48,319 bases of DNA from Hydrogenophilales bacterium (GTDB lineage: Bacteria > Pseudomonadota > Gammaproteobacteria > Burkholderiales > Thiobacteraceae). Of this stretch, positions 7,633 to 17,789 are shown in pieces. The notes beneath the pieces were generated by a model. The model did not search any database. It was not told where the DNA came from and was given only the letters and a program-made list of their open reading frames with translations. The position numbers and the translations under genes were made by a program. Position 1 is the stretch's first letter. The number at the start of each line of letters is the position of its first letter. The stretch lies in the NCBI GenBank assembly GCA_016235775.1, contig JACRIU010000047.1:1-48319 (forward strand). Reading direction: 5' to 3'.

Positions 7633-9077
7633 GCGAACAAATTCTGATCAATATCACGCCGCAGGAAACGCGGGTGGCGGTGATGCAGCAAGGCGTGGTG
7701 CAGGAACTGCATATCGAGCGCGCTTCCAGCTATGGCATGGTCGGCAATATCTATCAGGGCCGCGTGTGCCGCGTGTTGCCCGGGATGCAGTCGGCGTTCG
7801 TGGAAATCGGCTTGGAGCGCGCGGCATTTTTGCATGTGGCGGATATTTGGCAGCAAAAACAGAACGAAGAAAAGCCCATCGAAAAGCTCTTGTTCGAAGG
7901 GCAAACCATCCTGGTGCAAGTGATCAAGGACCCCATCGGCACCAAGGGCGCGCGGCTGTCGACGCAAATGAGCATCGCCGGCCGGCTGCTGGTGTATTTG
8001 CCGCAAGAATCGCATATCGGCATTTCACAACGCATTGAAGACGAACAAGAACGCGAATTGTTGCGCAGCAAGTTGCAGCAACTCATGCCATCCGAGGTGA
8101 AGGGCGGCTTCATCGTGCGCACCAGCGCCGAGGCCGCCACCGATCACGAACTCTTGGCCGACATTCATTATTTACAGCGCATTTGGAGCCGCATCGTGGA
8201 GCAGGCCAAAACCGCCGTGCCGCAGACCATGCTCTACCACGAACTGAATTTGGCGCTGCGCGTGCTGCGCGATTTCGTGTGGGACGAAACCGAGCGCATC
8301 ATCGTCGATTCGCGCGAGACCTACGGCAAGCTGCAATCGTTTTCCGCCAATTACATGAGCAATGTCGCCTCGCGCCTGGAGCACTATCAGGGCGAGCGCC
8401 CTTTGTTCGATTTGTATCTGGTGGAAGAAGAAATCGAAAAGGCGCTGTCGCGTAAAGTCGAATTGAAATCCGGCGGCTATCTCATCATTGACCAGACCGA
8501 GGCCTTGACCACCATCGACGTCAACACCGGCGGCTTCGTCGGCGTGCGCAATTTTGACGACACCATTTATAAAACCAATCTCGAAGCGGCGCATGCCATC
8601 GCGCGCCAACTGCGCTTGCGCAATCTCGGCGGCATTATCATCGTCGATTTCATCGACATGGAAAATACCGAGCATAAATCCTCGGTGCTGGAGGAATTCA
8701 AAAAAGCCCTCGCGCGCGATCGCACGCGGATGACGGTCAATGGCTTCTCGACACTCGGTTTGGTGGAAATGACGCGCAAACGCACGCGTGAAAGCCTGGC
8801 CCATGTCTTATGCGAGATGTGTCCGACCTGCCAGGGCCGGGGCGAGTTGAAAACCGCGCAGAGCGTGTGCTACGAAATCCTGCGCGAGTTGTTGCGCGAA
8901 GCGCGGCAATACAGCGCGCGCGAGTTCCGCATCCTGGGCTCGCAGCAGGTGATCGACCTGTTCCTCGACGAGGAATCGCAAAGCCTCGCGCAACTCGCCG
9001 ATTTCATCGGCAAACCCATCTCCTTGCAAGTCGAAACCCAGTACACCCAGGAACAGTACGATATCGTGTTGATGTAA
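7629..9077 (+). CDS. rng: Ribonuclease G
   Basis: A 482-residue endoribonuclease of the RNase E/G family that trims the 5' end of 16S rRNA and cuts AU-rich single-stranded RNA. An S1 domain is at residues 35-125 (GNIYQGRVCRVLPGMQSAFVEIG), followed by the 5' sensor and a DNase I-like core with metal ligands Asp297 (TIDVNTGGF) and Asp340 (DFIDM). The zinc-link CPTCQGRG follows at Cys398-Cys401, and a small domain ends the protein. It lacks the long RNase E scaffold tail, so the G form is assigned. It is translationally coupled to maf and converges on the minus-strand gene at 9104. Confidence 0.97.
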   Translation: MSEQILINITPQETRVAVMQQGVVQELHIERASSYGMVGNIYQGRVCRVLPGMQSAFVEIGLERAAFLHVADIWQQKQNEEKPIEKLLFEGQTILVQVIKDPIGTKGARLSTQMSIAGRLLVYLPQESHIGISQRIEDEQERELLRSKLQQLMPSEVKGGFIVRTSAEAATDHELLADIHYLQRIWSRIVEQAKTAVPQTMLYHELNLALRVLRDFVWDETERIIVDSRETYGKLQSFSANYMSNVASRLEHYQGERPLFDLYLVEEEIEKALSRKVELKSGGYLIIDQTEALTTIDVNTGGFVGVRNFDDTIYKTNLEAAHAIARQLRLRNLGGIIIVDFIDMENTEHKSSVLEEFKKALARDRTRMTVNGFSTLGLVEMTRKRTRESLAHVLCEMCPTCQGRGELKTAQSVCYEILRELLREARQYSAREFRILGSQQVIDLFLDEESQSLAQLADFIGKPISLQVETQYTQEQYDIVLM

Positions 9078-9104
9078 ATTCGGCGGGCCTGTGCCTGCTG
9101 AATT
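9077..9104. terminator. Possible shared hairpin terminator between converging genes
   Basis: AATTCGGCGGGC, loop CTGT, GCCTGCTGAATT forms a 12-bp stem if two G-U pairs are allowed. It lies exactly between the stops of rng (plus) and the DamX-like gene (minus). No strong T-run follows on either strand, so it may slow decay or act only weakly as a terminator. Confidence 0.4.
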
Positions 9105-9925
9105 TAAGGCTTGGCGGGGTCAGAAGGCCGCGGCTTTAATGCGGGATCGAAAACCAGCGCGACATCCTGTTCCGGCTGCGTCTCGGGCGCGGCGTTGATT
9201 AACGCCGGAAGCGTAGGCAGCGCCGGCAGCAGGGCGCGGCTGGGCTGAAGCTGCGGCGGGACCTCCAGTGTATTCGAGATGCGGTGAATGGCATCTTGCT
9301 CCCGTGTCGGCTTGCGCGCCAGCCAAGCGGTTCCCGCATAGGCGAGTCCGGCGAACACGGCCAGCATGACGAACCATTTGAACGGCGTGGCGAGGGGCGA
9401 GGCATCAAGCTCCAAGCGGTAATTCACGCGTTGGTTCAGCGCGGATCGGGCGAGCCGGCGCAACAGGCGACGGTGGCCGCACAGCACGATAATGATGGGG
9501 TAATTACTCAATTGGCGCAGGCTTTCCAGCAGCGCACCCGAGAATAGATGCGCGCCTTCGCATATCAATACAAACCCGCCGCGCGGCGCCGGTTCGCGCA
9601 GCCGCTCACCGACCTTGGCGGCGAGTTGCATGGGGCTTAAATCGTGCGTCGGCAGATTGAGCTGACCGGCGAGCGCGGCGAACAATTCCTGGGCATCCAG
9701 CGCGGCCTTGATGCGCAGCACCGAGTCGCGCCGCGACACGGCGTGGGTGAGTTCAGAGAGAAACCCGCCCATGCGCCCCGAGTCGCGCCCCGTGGCGAGC
9801 ACCACGACTTGCCGCTCGACCCCAAGCATCATGGCGACTTGTTCCGCCAGGCTGATTTCCGCCTCTTGCAGGGCGCTGGTGGTGGGCAGCCAGGGGATGA
9901 CGCTGGTCGCGGCAGCGGCGCTCAT
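9104..9925 (-). CDS. DamX-like membrane protein with degenerate AAA ATPase domain
   Basis: A 273-residue protein at the end of the pil-aroKB-dgt run. Residues 1-185 resemble the ExeA/DamX-type AAA domain, but the P-loop is broken ([11 protein letters not shown], residues 44-54, with Arg for the Walker Lys) and the Walker B region reads [10 protein letters not shown]. One transmembrane helix follows ([19 protein letters not shown]), then a Pro/Ala-rich tail. In E. coli damX follows aroB and encodes a division-associated protein with a C-terminal SPOR domain; no SPOR domain is visible here. By position this is the DamX counterpart, but its role is unproven. Its start overlaps the dgt stop by 4 bp. 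Confidence 0.7.
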   Translation of the reverse strand: MSAAAATSVIPWLPTTSALQEAEISLAEQVAMMLGVERQVVVLATGRDSGRMGGFLSELTHAVSRRDSVLRIKAALDAQELFAALAGQLNLPTHDLSPMQLAAKVGERLREPAPRGGFVLICEGAHLFSGALLESLRQLSNYPIIIVLCGHRRLLRRLARSALNQRVNYRLELDASPLATPFKWFVMLAVFAGLAYAGTAWLARKPTREQDAIHRISNTLEVPPQLQPSRALLPALPTLPALINAAPETQPEQDVALVFDPALKPRPSDPAKP

Positions 9926-11043
9926 AACTCTTCCACCGAAAATAAATGCCGGTATTCCTTCATCGCATAGCGGTCGGTCATGCCCGCGATATAGTCCGCG
10001 ATGGCGCGCGCCTGGTCTTGGCGGGCCTTATCCTGGTATTGCGGCGGCAGCAGCTTCGGGTCTTGCATGAAGGCGTCGAACAGCGCCTTGATGATGCGCC
10101 GCGCCTTGCCGCTCATGCGGTTGACGCGATAGTGCTGATAGAGCTGCGTGCGCAGAAACTGCTTCAACTCGTGCTGTTCGGTGCGGATCGCGCCGGAAAA
10201 GCCGATGAGGGGCTGCGCCCGGCGCACATCGTCAATCGAGCGCGGGTTGGCGAAGGAAATATTTTTTGTGCTCTGCGCAACCAGATCGGTAATCAGGGTG
10301 TTGATCATGCGGCGCACGGTCTCATGGATGACGCGCCGGCCGCTGAGCACGGGATAGCGCTGTTTGACTTCACTCAAGTGGCGCGCGAACACGGTGACTT
10401 GGGAGAGCTGATCCAGCTCGATTAATTCGGAGCGCAGCCCATCATCCACATCGTGGTTGTTGTAGGCGATTTCGTCGGCCAAATTAGCCACCTGCGCTTC
10501 GAGCGAGGGCTGCTGCTTGTGCAGGAAGCGCTCCCCGATCTCGCCCAACTGTTGGGCATGGGGCAGCGAGCAGTGTTTGAGTATTCCCTCGCGCGTCTCG
10601 AATGTCAGATTCAGCCCATCGAATTCCGCATAGCGCTCTTCCAGCGTATCGACCACGCGCAGCGACTGCAGGTTGTGCTCGAAGCCGCCATAGTCTTGCA
10701 TGCAGGCGTTCAAGGCGTCCTGCCCGGTGTGGCCGAAGGGGGTGTGCCCCAAATCATGCGCGAGCGCGATCGCTTCGACCAGATCCTGATCCAGCCCCAG
10801 GCTGCGCGCGATGGCGCGCCCGATTTGGGCCACTTCGAGCGAGTGCGTGAGACGGGTGCGGAACAGATCGCCCTCGTGATTCACGAACACTTGGGTTTTG
10901 TATTCCAGGCGGCGGAATGCGGTGGAATGAATGATGCGATCGCGGTCGCGCTGAAATTCGGAGCGCCCGGCGGGCGCTGGCTCGGGATGGCGGCGTCCGC
11001 GCGAATGCTCGGAAAGTGCGGCGTAGGCGGCGGGATCAGCCAT
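9922..11043 (-). CDS. dgt: Deoxyguanosinetriphosphate triphosphohydrolase-like protein
   Basis: A 373-residue HD-domain dNTP triphosphohydrolase, which splits dNTPs into nucleoside and tripolyphosphate. The His-Asp pair is in [17 protein letters not shown] (His96-Asp97), preceded by [22 protein letters not shown] and [18 protein letters not shown], the type-2 dGTPase signatures. The ATG at 11043 is chosen because it overlaps the aroB stop by 8 bp (ATGGCTGA); TTG 11049 is less likely. The C-terminal half ([21 protein letters not shown]) is also typical. Confidence 0.95.
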   Translation of the reverse strand: MADPAAYAALSEHSRGRRHPEPAPAGRSEFQRDRDRIIHSTAFRRLEYKTQVFVNHEGDLFRTRLTHSLEVAQIGRAIARSLGLDQDLVEAIALAHDLGHTPFGHTGQDALNACMQDYGGFEHNLQSLRVVDTLEERYAEFDGLNLTFETREGILKHCSLPHAQQLGEIGERFLHKQQPSLEAQVANLADEIAYNNHDVDDGLRSELIELDQLSQVTVFARHLSEVKQRYPVLSGRRVIHETVRRMINTLITDLVAQSTKNISFANPRSIDDVRRAQPLIGFSGAIRTEQHELKQFLRTQLYQHYRVNRMSGKARRIIKALFDAFMQDPKLLPPQYQDKARQDQARAIADYIAGMTDRYAMKEYRHLFSVEEL

Positions 11044-12124
11044 GCGCAACGCTCGCCGCGATGGTTTCCTTCAGGAGCGCTTCGGGCGCGTCGGCGCTAA
11101 CTACCGCGTCGCCCAGGGCTTTCAGCAGCACGAAGCGAATCTTGCCGCCCTCGACTTTTTTATCCAGCCCCATCAGATCAAGATATTTTTCGTACCCCAG
11201 ATCGGGGGCAAGGGCGGGCAGCCCGGCTTTGAGGATCAGCGTCTTTGCGCGCATTACATCCGCCTCGGACAGCCAGCCCAAGCGGCGCGACAGATCGGCC
11301 GCCATGATCATGCCCGCGCCCACCGCCTCGCCGTGCAGCCAGACGCCGTAACCCATGCCGGCTTCGATTGCATGGCCAAAGGTGTGGCCGAGGTTGAGCA
11401 GGGCCCGGTTGCCGGCTTCGCGCTCGTCCGCCGCGACTACTTCCGCCTTGTTTTGGCAGGAACGGTGGATGGCATAACCAAGCGTAGCGGGATCGCGCGC
11501 GAGCAGCTTATCCATATTGGCTTCGAGCCACTCCAAAAACGGCAAATCACGGATCAAGCCATATTTAATTACTTCGGCCAGCCCGGCAGAGAGCTCCCGG
11601 TCAGGCAGGGTGTTGAGCGTGCCGGTATCGGCCAGCACCAATTGCGGCTGATAGAACGCGCCAATCATGTTCTTGCCCAAGGGATGATTGATGCCGGTTT
11701 TGCCGCCGACCGAGGAATCGACCTGGGCCAGCAAGGTGGTCGGAATTTGAATGAAGGGCACGCCGCGCAAATACGTGGCTGCGGCGAAGCCGGTCAAATC
11801 GCCGATCACGCCGCCGCCGAGCGCGATCAGCGTCGCCTTGCGCTCCATGCGATGGGTCAGCAAGGCATCGTAAATCAGGTTGAGCGATGCGCTGTTTTTA
11901 TACGCCTCGCCATCCGGCAGCACGATCGGCACGACCTTGATCCCGTTTTGCAGGAGCAGGCGCTGCACGCGCTCCAGGTAAAGCGGGCCGACCGTGGTAT
12001 TGGTGACGATCGCCGCTTGCGGAATTTTCAAGTGCGGCAGGAGCAGTTCAGGCTGATTCAGCAGCCCGCCGCCGATGTGTATGGGATAAGAGCGATCGCC
12101 TAAGGCGACGGTGAGGGTTTGCAT
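11036..12124 (-). CDS. aroB: 3-dehydroquinate synthase
   Basis: A 362-residue NAD- and metal-dependent enzyme that cyclises DAHP to 3-dehydroquinate, the second step of the shikimate pathway. The core signature [20 protein letters not shown] binds NAD, followed by [20 protein letters not shown] and [12 protein letters not shown], which carry metal and substrate ligands. It sits directly downstream of aroK, the normal proteobacterial pair, and overlaps dgt by 8 bp. Confidence 0.97.
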   Translation of the reverse strand: MQTLTVALGDRSYPIHIGGGLLNQPELLLPHLKIPQAAIVTNTTVGPLYLERVQRLLLQNGIKVVPIVLPDGEAYKNSASLNLIYDALLTHRMERKATLIALGGGVIGDLTGFAAATYLRGVPFIQIPTTLLAQVDSSVGGKTGINHPLGKNMIGAFYQPQLVLADTGTLNTLPDRELSAGLAEVIKYGLIRDLPFLEWLEANMDKLLARDPATLGYAIHRSCQNKAEVVAADEREAGNRALLNLGHTFGHAIEAGMGYGVWLHGEAVGAGMIMAADLSRRLGWLSEADVMRAKTLILKAGLPALAPDLGYEKYLDLMGLDKKVEGGKIRFVLLKALGDAVVSADAPEALLKETIAASVAHG

Positions 12125-12140
12125 GGGCCAACAGTATAAC

Positions 12141-12665
12141 TTATGCGCTGGCTTCCCTTAAGCGGCGCTCGACTTCGCGCACCGCGTGGTGCACGTTTTG
12201 TTGTCCGGAAGGAATGATGATGTCGGCGATTTCCCGGTAGAGCGGGTCGCGCTGCCGATACAATTCGTCGAGTTTTGCTTGTGGGTTGGCGGTCTGCAGC
12301 AAGGGGCGATTTTTGTCATGCTTGGTGCGGGCGTAAAGGTCTTCAACCCGCGCATTGAGATAAACCACGGTGCCGTTTTGCGCCAGCGCCGCCCGGTTCT
12401 CGGGACGCAATACCGCGCCGCCGCCGGTAGCCAGCACCACGTCCTCGCGCTGGCTCAGTTCCTGGATCAACGCGACCTCGCGCTCGCGAAAACCGGCCTC
12501 GCCTTCCAGCTCGAAAATCAGCGGGATTTTAACCCCGGTACGATGCTCCAGCTCGTGATCGCAATCGATGAAGGTCTTGTGCAGGCGCTTCGCCAGCAGC
12601 TTGCCGATGGTGGTTGTGCCCGCGCCCATGAGGCCGACCAAAAAAATATTGCCCGTCTTAGACAT
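12141..12665 (-). CDS. aroK: Shikimate kinase with an altered P-loop
   Basis: A 174-residue shikimate kinase, which phosphorylates the 3-OH of shikimate with ATP. The shikimate site is intact: [30 protein letters not shown], the [12 protein letters not shown] and [10 protein letters not shown]. The Walker A loop reads [12 protein letters not shown] (residues 11-22), where the usual form is GxxGxGK[ST]T, so the phosphate-binding Lys is Thr17. The neighbouring residues are normal, so this is either a real lineage variant or a sequence error. The gene lies between pilQ and aroB, 16 bp before aroB. Confidence 0.94.
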   Translation of the reverse strand: MSKTGNIFLVGLMGAGTTTIGKLLAKRLHKTFIDCDHELEHRTGVKIPLIFELEGEAGFREREVALIQELSQREDVVLATGGGAVLRPENRAALAQNGTVVYLNARVEDLYARTKHDKNRPLLQTANPQAKLDELYRQRDPLYREIADIIIPSGQQNVHHAVREVERRLREASA

Positions 12666-12711
12666 AAGACGGGCAATTTTAGCGGAATTACCGTTCAGCC
12701 GCGATCGCGGC

Positions 12712-14841
12712 TTAGCGCAGATTCAAGGTATCTTTGAGAATGCGCGGGGTGACGAAGATCAGGAGCTCGGTCTTGTCGTCGCGCTTCTGCGTATTTTTGA
12801 ATAGCGGGCCGATGAAGGGCAGGTCGCCGAACACCGGAATCTTGGTCACGGTGGTGCGCTCATCCTCGGTGTAAATGCCGCCGATGACCACGGTGCCGCC
12901 GTTTTCCACCAGCACCTGGGTGGTGATCTGCTTGGTGTCGATGGCAGGCCCGGCAATGGTGTCCGTGCCGCGGCTGTCCTTGTTAACTCTCAGATCCATG
13001 ATCACGTTTTCGTCCGGCGTGATCTGCGGCTTCACTTTTAGACTGAGCACCGCTTTCTTGAAAGAAACGCTAGTTGAGCCACTACTCGATGCTTGCAGAT
13101 ACGGAATTTCCGTGCCTTGTTCGATGGTGGCTTCCATTTGATCCGCCGTCACCACGCGCGGGTTGGAGATGATTTTCCCGCGGCCGTCGGCTTGCAAGGC
13201 GGAGAGTTCCAGATTCAGGAACCGGCCCAATACGGATTTGAACAAGACGAAGGACAACGCACCGGAGCGGAAGCCGCCGATGGCGCCGGCGGCCATATTC
13301 ACATTGAGCTGCTGATCATTGAAAGTCGGCACATCCGCAGCCTGGCCGGTATGGTAGCCCGGATCTTCGATTTGACCGCCGTAAGACAAGCGGGTGCCGC
13401 CGCCGCTGCTGACAGGATAGCCCCTGCCGCCGGAATCATGCAGCCCGAGCCGGATGCCCAGGTTCTTGCTGAACGAGTCGGTGGCCTCGACGATGCGCGA
13501 TTCGATCATCACCTGCTTCACCGGCACGTCGATTTGGGCCAGTATCGAGCGAACTTCGTCCATCTTGCTAGGTGTGTCCTGAATGAACAAGGTGTTGGTG
13601 CGCGGATCGGTTACCGCGCTGCCGCGTTTGGACAGGATGCGCTGCTTATCGTCGGTCAAGACCTTGACGAAGTTCTCCGCGCGCTGGAACTTGAGGTGGA
13701 AGGTCTCCGTGCGCAGCGGCTCCAGATCCAGAATCTGCTGTTTGGATTCGAGTTCCAGCTTTTCTTTGGTGGCCAGCTCATCCGAGGGGGCGATCCACAC
13801 CACGGTGCCGTTCTTGCGCATGGAGAGGCCCTTGCTTTGCAGGATGATATCGAGCGCCTGATCCCACGGTACATCCTTCAAGCGCAACGTAAGATTGCCG
13901 GTGACGGTGTCGCTGGTGATGATGTTGAGCCCGGTGAAATCGGCGATGACTTGCAGCACCGCACGGACTTCGACGTTTTGGAAATTGAGCGAGAGCTTCT
14001 CGCCCGTGTATTTCTTGGCGCGGATGGCTTTGGAAGGGTCTTCCACGACGGGCTTGATGTCGACGATGAATTGCTTTTCGCTTTGGTAGGCCGAATGTTC
14101 CCACTCGCCCTTCGGCTCGACCGTGATGCGGGCGTTCTTGCCTTGGCTAAAGGTGTCCACGGTCAGGACCGGCGTACCGTAATCGGTGACATCCATGCGC
14201 CGCTCCAGGTTGCGTGGCACGGCGGTATTCAGAAAATCGATAACCAGGTTCTTGCCCTGCTGCCGAATATCGATGCCGGTGCTGGTATCGGAAAGATCGA
14301 CCACCACGCGCCCCTCGCCGTTCTTGCCGCGGCGGAAATCCACGTCGCGCAAGCTGTGAGTGGCGGCGGCGTCCTTCGCTTCGGCAAACTGCGCGGTATT
14401 ATTGGCGACGACCGCCGACGCTGCACCGCCTTGGAGCGAGATAATGAATTGATTGCCTTCGCTGCGGGTTTCGTAAGCCGTGGGGCGCGAGAGATTCAGC
14501 ACCAAGCGGGTGCGCCCGCCCGATTGCACCACGTTCACGCTGCGCATCGCGCCTTCATTGATGGCGAGGCTGTTTTTGCCCCATTGATTGGCGGTATCCA
14601 TGAAATCGAGGGCGATCCGCGGCGGGTTGTTGACGGTGAAGCCGGCCGGGGGGGTTTGCAACGCTTGCTTCAGACCCACCGTAATGACGACTTTGCCCCC
14701 CTGCTGCACGGTGTAATCCACCCCGGTGATTCCGTTGCCGGGCGCAGTTTCCTGCGCCGAAACGGGAAGCGATATCGCCACCAAAAGCGTTGCCGCGAAA
14801 ATCCGGAGGAAGGGGGTATAAAACTGCTGGGTAATATTCAT
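12712..14841 (-). CDS. pilQ: Type IV pilus secretin PilQ
   Basis: A 709-residue outer-membrane secretin through which the type IV pilus passes. A signal peptide ends near SLPVSAQE (about residue 29). Two AMIN-type peptidoglycan-binding regions occupy roughly residues 37-250, a secretin/TonB short N-terminal domain starts at [20 protein letters not shown], then come the N1 domain ([14 protein letters not shown]) and the secretin channel ([20 protein letters not shown] through [17 protein letters not shown]-like and [13 protein letters not shown]). The end [12 protein letters not shown] is typical. It closes the pilMNOPQ run, 12 bp after pilP. An uninterrupted antisense frame of 784 codons overlaps it but is not a gene. 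Confidence 0.97.
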   Translation of the reverse strand: MNITQQFYTPFLRIFAATLLVAISLPVSAQETAPGNGITGVDYTVQQGGKVVITVGLKQALQTPPAGFTVNNPPRIALDFMDTANQWGKNSLAINEGAMRSVNVVQSGGRTRLVLNLSRPTAYETRSEGNQFIISLQGGAASAVVANNTAQFAEAKDAAATHSLRDVDFRRGKNGEGRVVVDLSDTSTGIDIRQQGKNLVIDFLNTAVPRNLERRMDVTDYGTPVLTVDTFSQGKNARITVEPKGEWEHSAYQSEKQFIVDIKPVVEDPSKAIRAKKYTGEKLSLNFQNVEVRAVLQVIADFTGLNIITSDTVTGNLTLRLKDVPWDQALDIILQSKGLSMRKNGTVVWIAPSDELATKEKLELESKQQILDLEPLRTETFHLKFQRAENFVKVLTDDKQRILSKRGSAVTDPRTNTLFIQDTPSKMDEVRSILAQIDVPVKQVMIESRIVEATDSFSKNLGIRLGLHDSGGRGYPVSSGGGTRLSYGGQIEDPGYHTGQAADVPTFNDQQLNVNMAAGAIGGFRSGALSFVLFKSVLGRFLNLELSALQADGRGKIISNPRVVTADQMEATIEQGTEIPYLQASSSGSTSVSFKKAVLSLKVKPQITPDENVIMDLRVNKDSRGTDTIAGPAIDTKQITTQVLVENGGTVVIGGIYTEDERTTVTKIPVFGDLPFIGPLFKNTQKRDDKTELLIFVTPRILKDTLNLR

Positions 14842-14853
14842 GGCGTACCTCTG

Positions 14854-15384
14854 CTATTTCTTGGGAGTCTGCTGGGCCGTGGATTCAGACATTTCGAGCT
14901 TGGTTGCACGCTCGGTCCAATCCCCGCCGCTGTCTTGGACGATTTCGGTGAGGTTGATCTCGGTGTCGGTGACTTGGGTGACGATGCCAAAGTTCTGGCC
15001 CATGTAGTTGCCTTGCTTGACGCGATAAAGGTTGTTGTCCGGCGTTTTGACGAGGGCGAAAGTCATCTTGTTTTGCTGCAAGGTGCCGACCATCTTCAAG
15101 CCTTCCAGCGGGTAATTCTCCAGGATTTGCTTCACATGGTCGCGCGGCGGTTGAATGCCGCCGCCTTTTCCCTCGCCCGGCGGCGGGGTGAGCTTGCGCG
15201 GCTTGAACGGGTCGGGCAGGTCGGTCGCGGCGTAGGTAAACGGCTCATACGGTTTGACTTCGGGCAGGGGATCCACCTTGCCGCGCAAATCCTTGCCGGC
15301 GCCGGCGACAAAGGCGCGCGGGTCGTCGCCGTTCCCGCAAGCCGCGAGCAGGCTAAGCAGGGTCAATACGGTGAAATTCTTCAC
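14854..15384 (-). CDS. pilP: Type IV pilus assembly lipoprotein PilP
   Basis: A 176-residue inner-membrane lipoprotein that links the PilN/PilO dimer to the secretin PilQ. The N-terminus MKNFTVLTLLSLLAACGNG has the lipobox LAAC at Cys16, then a flexible Pro-rich linker, then the beta-sandwich HR domain (YPLEGLKMVGTLQQNKMTFALVKTPDN, YRVKQGNYMGQNFG). Its start overlaps the pilO stop by 4 bp. Confidence 0.96.
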   Translation of the reverse strand: MKNFTVLTLLSLLAACGNGDDPRAFVAGAGKDLRGKVDPLPEVKPYEPFTYAATDLPDPFKPRKLTPPPGEGKGGGIQPPRDHVKQILENYPLEGLKMVGTLQQNKMTFALVKTPDNNLYRVKQGNYMGQNFGIVTQVTDTEINLTEIVQDSGGDWTERATKLEMSESTAQQTPKK

Positions 15385-16010
15385 TTCTTGGCTCCCTTAT
15401 CTTTCGCGGCCTTTTTGGTTTTCGCGATTTCTTCTTCATCCAAATAGCGGTAGGTCATGGCGACAGCGTCCAGCGCCAAGACGCCATCCTTGGTTTGGGA
15501 AATGGCGAGATTATTCAGCGTCACAATGCGCGGAAGCATTGCCACATCACTCGCGAAGCGGCCCAAATCATGGTAGCTGCCGGTAATGCGCACCGTAATC
15601 GGCAGTTCGGCATAGAAGTCCCGCATCGTTTCCGGCGCGGGTTTGAACAACTCGAATTCCAGGCCGCGGCCCAGGCCGGCTTGGTTGATGTCCGTCAACA
15701 AGGCGTCCATTTCCGATTTGTTCGGTAGTTGGCGCACCAAAGCGCCGAAAGCCTGTTCGATTTCCTTGACTTGCTCGCGATACAGGTCGAGGTTCAGCGC
15801 CTGTTTTTTCTTGTCGAGAAACTCCGTGCGCAGCTTTTGTTCTTCTTGCCGCGATTGGTCCAGCGCCTCCATTTGGTCTTTCCAGATAAACCAGTAGCCG
15901 GCGAGCAGCAAGGCGCCGAACAGGATCGCCATCGCCGCCACCTTGAACGGAGCGGGCCAAATGCCCATATCTTTAAAATTTAGCTTATTGATGTCGTCGG
16001 CAAGGCTCAT
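15381..16010 (-). CDS. pilO: Type IV pilus alignment protein PilO
   Basis: A 209-residue bitopic inner-membrane protein that pairs with PilN. It has a short cytoplasmic N-terminus (DDINKLNFKDMGIWP), one membrane helix (AAMAILFGALLLAGYWFIW), a coiled coil (QSRQEEQKLRTEFLDKKKQA) and a ferredoxin-like periplasmic domain (LPITVRITGSYHDLGRFASD). The Lys-rich end KTKKAAKDKGAKK follows. It overlaps pilN and pilP by 4 bp each. Confidence 0.96.
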   Translation of the reverse strand: MSLADDINKLNFKDMGIWPAPFKVAAMAILFGALLLAGYWFIWKDQMEALDQSRQEEQKLRTEFLDKKKQALNLDLYREQVKEIEQAFGALVRQLPNKSEMDALLTDINQAGLGRGLEFELFKPAPETMRDFYAELPITVRITGSYHDLGRFASDVAMLPRIVTLNNLAISQTKDGVLALDAVAMTYRYLDEEEIAKTKKAAKDKGAKK

Positions 16011-16597
16011 GATTTCTTGTCCTTGGGCTGCTTGGCGGCGGGAACCTCTTCCTTTTGCGGCGCGGAGATTTTGATGTTCAAGCTGAATTCGTTGGCGCGC
16101 AAGTTGTTCACCGTCACCGCTTTGATTTCCACCAAGTCGGGCGATTCCAACCAGGGCGAGGCTTCCAGATTGCGCATCAGGGTCGAGACCCGCGCATTGG
16201 ACTGGGCGTAACCCTGGATATTCACTACTTTGCCGTTTTGCTTGACGCCCTTTAAATAAATGCCTTCGGGCAATAGCCGCACCATCTGATCAAACAAGTG
16301 CACCGCCTCGGCGCGGTCAGCTTGCAGATCCTCGACCACTTTTTTCCGATCCAGCAGCGACTTGGTCTTGTCCTTCAGGGCTTTAATTTCCTCGATTTCT
16401 GTGTTGAGCTTGGTTATTTCACCCTTTAAATACTGGTTGTTGCCATTTTGATGGTCGATCATGCCGGCGATGGCGATATAGCCGAGCAGCACCGACAGCG
16501 CGCCCAATACCGCCACGCCGCCCGATATAAACAGCATTTGCTGCTGGCGCGCTTTGCGTTTTTCCTCGCGGTGAGGAAGCAGGTTGATGCGGATCAT
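16007..16597 (-). CDS. pilN: Type IV pilus alignment protein PilN
   Basis: A 196-residue bitopic protein whose cytoplasmic N-terminal motif MIRINLLPHREEKR is the segment that binds the PilM groove. One membrane helix (MLFISGGVAVLGALSVLLGY), a coiled coil and a small alpha/beta periplasmic domain (YLKGVKQNGKVVNIQGYAQS) follow. The start at 16597 is set by the INLLP motif and by the ATGA overlap with the pilM stop; a longer upstream frame exists but is not needed. Confidence 0.97.
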   Translation of the reverse strand: MIRINLLPHREEKRKARQQQMLFISGGVAVLGALSVLLGYIAIAGMIDHQNGNNQYLKGEITKLNTEIEEIKALKDKTKSLLDRKKVVEDLQADRAEAVHLFDQMVRLLPEGIYLKGVKQNGKVVNIQGYAQSNARVSTLMRNLEASPWLESPDLVEIKAVTVNNLRANEFSLNIKISAPQKEEVPAAKQPKDKKS

Positions 16598-17667
16598 TTG
16601 TCGAACCTCCGCATGGCCAGACCGCATGCGATCAGCAGCGCGGGGGCGTCCAAGGTCAATTGCTTCGGCTTGATGCGCGAAGACAAGGCCATGCTGGCGA
16701 AGGGATTGGCGATCATGGTGCTGGACTGCGCGCGCGTGGCGACAATTTCGTCCAAGCCGGGGATCATGGCGCAGCCGCCCGCCAATAAAATATGGTCAAC
16801 CCGGTTGAATTGGCTGGAGGAGAAGAAAAACTGGATCGCGCGCGCGACTTCCAAGGCCAGGGTGTCCATGAAAGGCTGTAAAACCTCGGCCTCGTAATTT
16901 TCCGGCAAGCCGCCCTGGCGCTTGGCGATTTCGGCTTCATCCGAGGATAAGCTATAGCGGCGCTGAATTTCTTGCGTAAGCTGGTTTCCGCCGAAGCTTT
17001 GCTCGCGCATATAAATCGACTGGCCATTGTGCAGTACATTGATGTGCATCATGGCGGCGCCGATATCGACGACCGCCACGGTTTGGTCACGCCCGGCGTT
17101 GGGCAGTTGCTGCGACACCAATTCGCATGCGGTTTGCGTGGCATAGGACTCCACATCCACCACCACCGCTTTGAGGCCGGCGCTTTCCGCCGCGGCGACG
17201 CGGTCTTCCACTTTTTCCTTGCGCGAGGCGGCGATCAGTACTTCGACATCTTCCGGGCCGCTGGGTGACGGGCCGAGCACCTGAAAGTCGAGGTTCACTT
17301 CGTCCAGCGCGAAGGGAATATATTGATTGGCCTCGGTTTCAACCTGGGCTTCCAGTTCGTCCTCGCGCAGGCCGGCGGGAACGATGATTTTCTTGGTGAT
17401 GACGGCGGCGGCGGGAAGGGCCAAGCTCACATTCTTGATGCGGGTGCCCATGCGTTTCCAGGCGCGCCGCATGGTTTCGGCCACGGCTTCCAGGTTCATG
17501 ATGTTGCCATCAGTTACCGCGTCTTTGGGCAGAGTTTCAATCGCATAACGTTCGACCCGCAGCAAATTTTTGCCGGCCTGCTCAATTTCCACCATTTTTA
17601 CGGCGGAAGAGCTAATGTCCACCCCGATAAGCGGAGGCGACTGGGACTGGAACAAGTTGGCTAGCAA
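16594..17667 (-). CDS. pilM: Type IV pilus assembly ATPase-fold protein PilM
   Basis: A 357-residue actin-like (FtsA-fold) cytoplasmic protein that organises the inner-membrane alignment complex and contacts PilN. The phosphate-1 loop reads PLIGVDISSSAVKMVEI near the N-terminus, with VAVVDIGAAMMHINVL (phosphate 2) and HILLAGGCAMIPGLDEIVA (adenosine motif). It is the first gene of pilMNOPQ-aroKB-dgt-damX-like. The divergent spacer to ponA holds its likely promoter (17707-17736). Confidence 0.97.
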   Translation of the reverse strand: MLANLFQSQSPPLIGVDISSSAVKMVEIEQAGKNLLRVERYAIETLPKDAVTDGNIMNLEAVAETMRRAWKRMGTRIKNVSLALPAAAVITKKIIVPAGLREDELEAQVETEANQYIPFALDEVNLDFQVLGPSPSGPEDVEVLIAASRKEKVEDRVAAAESAGLKAVVVDVESYATQTACELVSQQLPNAGRDQTVAVVDIGAAMMHINVLHNGQSIYMREQSFGGNQLTQEIQRRYSLSSDEAEIAKRQGGLPENYEAEVLQPFMDTLALEVARAIQFFFSSSQFNRVDHILLAGGCAMIPGLDEIVATRAQSSTMIANPFASMALSSRIKPKQLTLDAPALLIACGLAMRRFDK

Positions 17668-17706
17668 GTCAAAATCCCTTTCTAATCGGGCTGGTTAGAC
17701 GATCTT

Positions 17707-17736
17707 AGTATAATTTACGTTAAATCCTAGCAACAA
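17707..17736 (-). promoter_or_regulatory. Candidate sigma-70 promoter of the pilM operon
   Basis: On the minus strand TTGTTG and TATACT are separated by 18 bp, which would place the start of transcription near 17700, about 33 bases before the pilM ATG. It was found by eye, and no operator is obvious. Confidence 0.45.
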
Positions 17737-17789
17737 GCTTTTATCCTGTAAAGCGTTTTTTTCATATCGTCCGGTTTGTTCTTAACGGC

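Noticed and set aside
11042-12103. 353-codon plus-strand frame over aroB
   Set aside because: Antisense shadow of a well-conserved enzyme.
13093-15447. 784-codon plus-strand open frame antisense to pilQ and pilP
   Set aside because: It mirrors two clear pilus genes. Long antisense frames are expected from the third-position G/C bias, and the product shows no domain, with His/Asp/Gly-rich low complexity typical of shadow frames.
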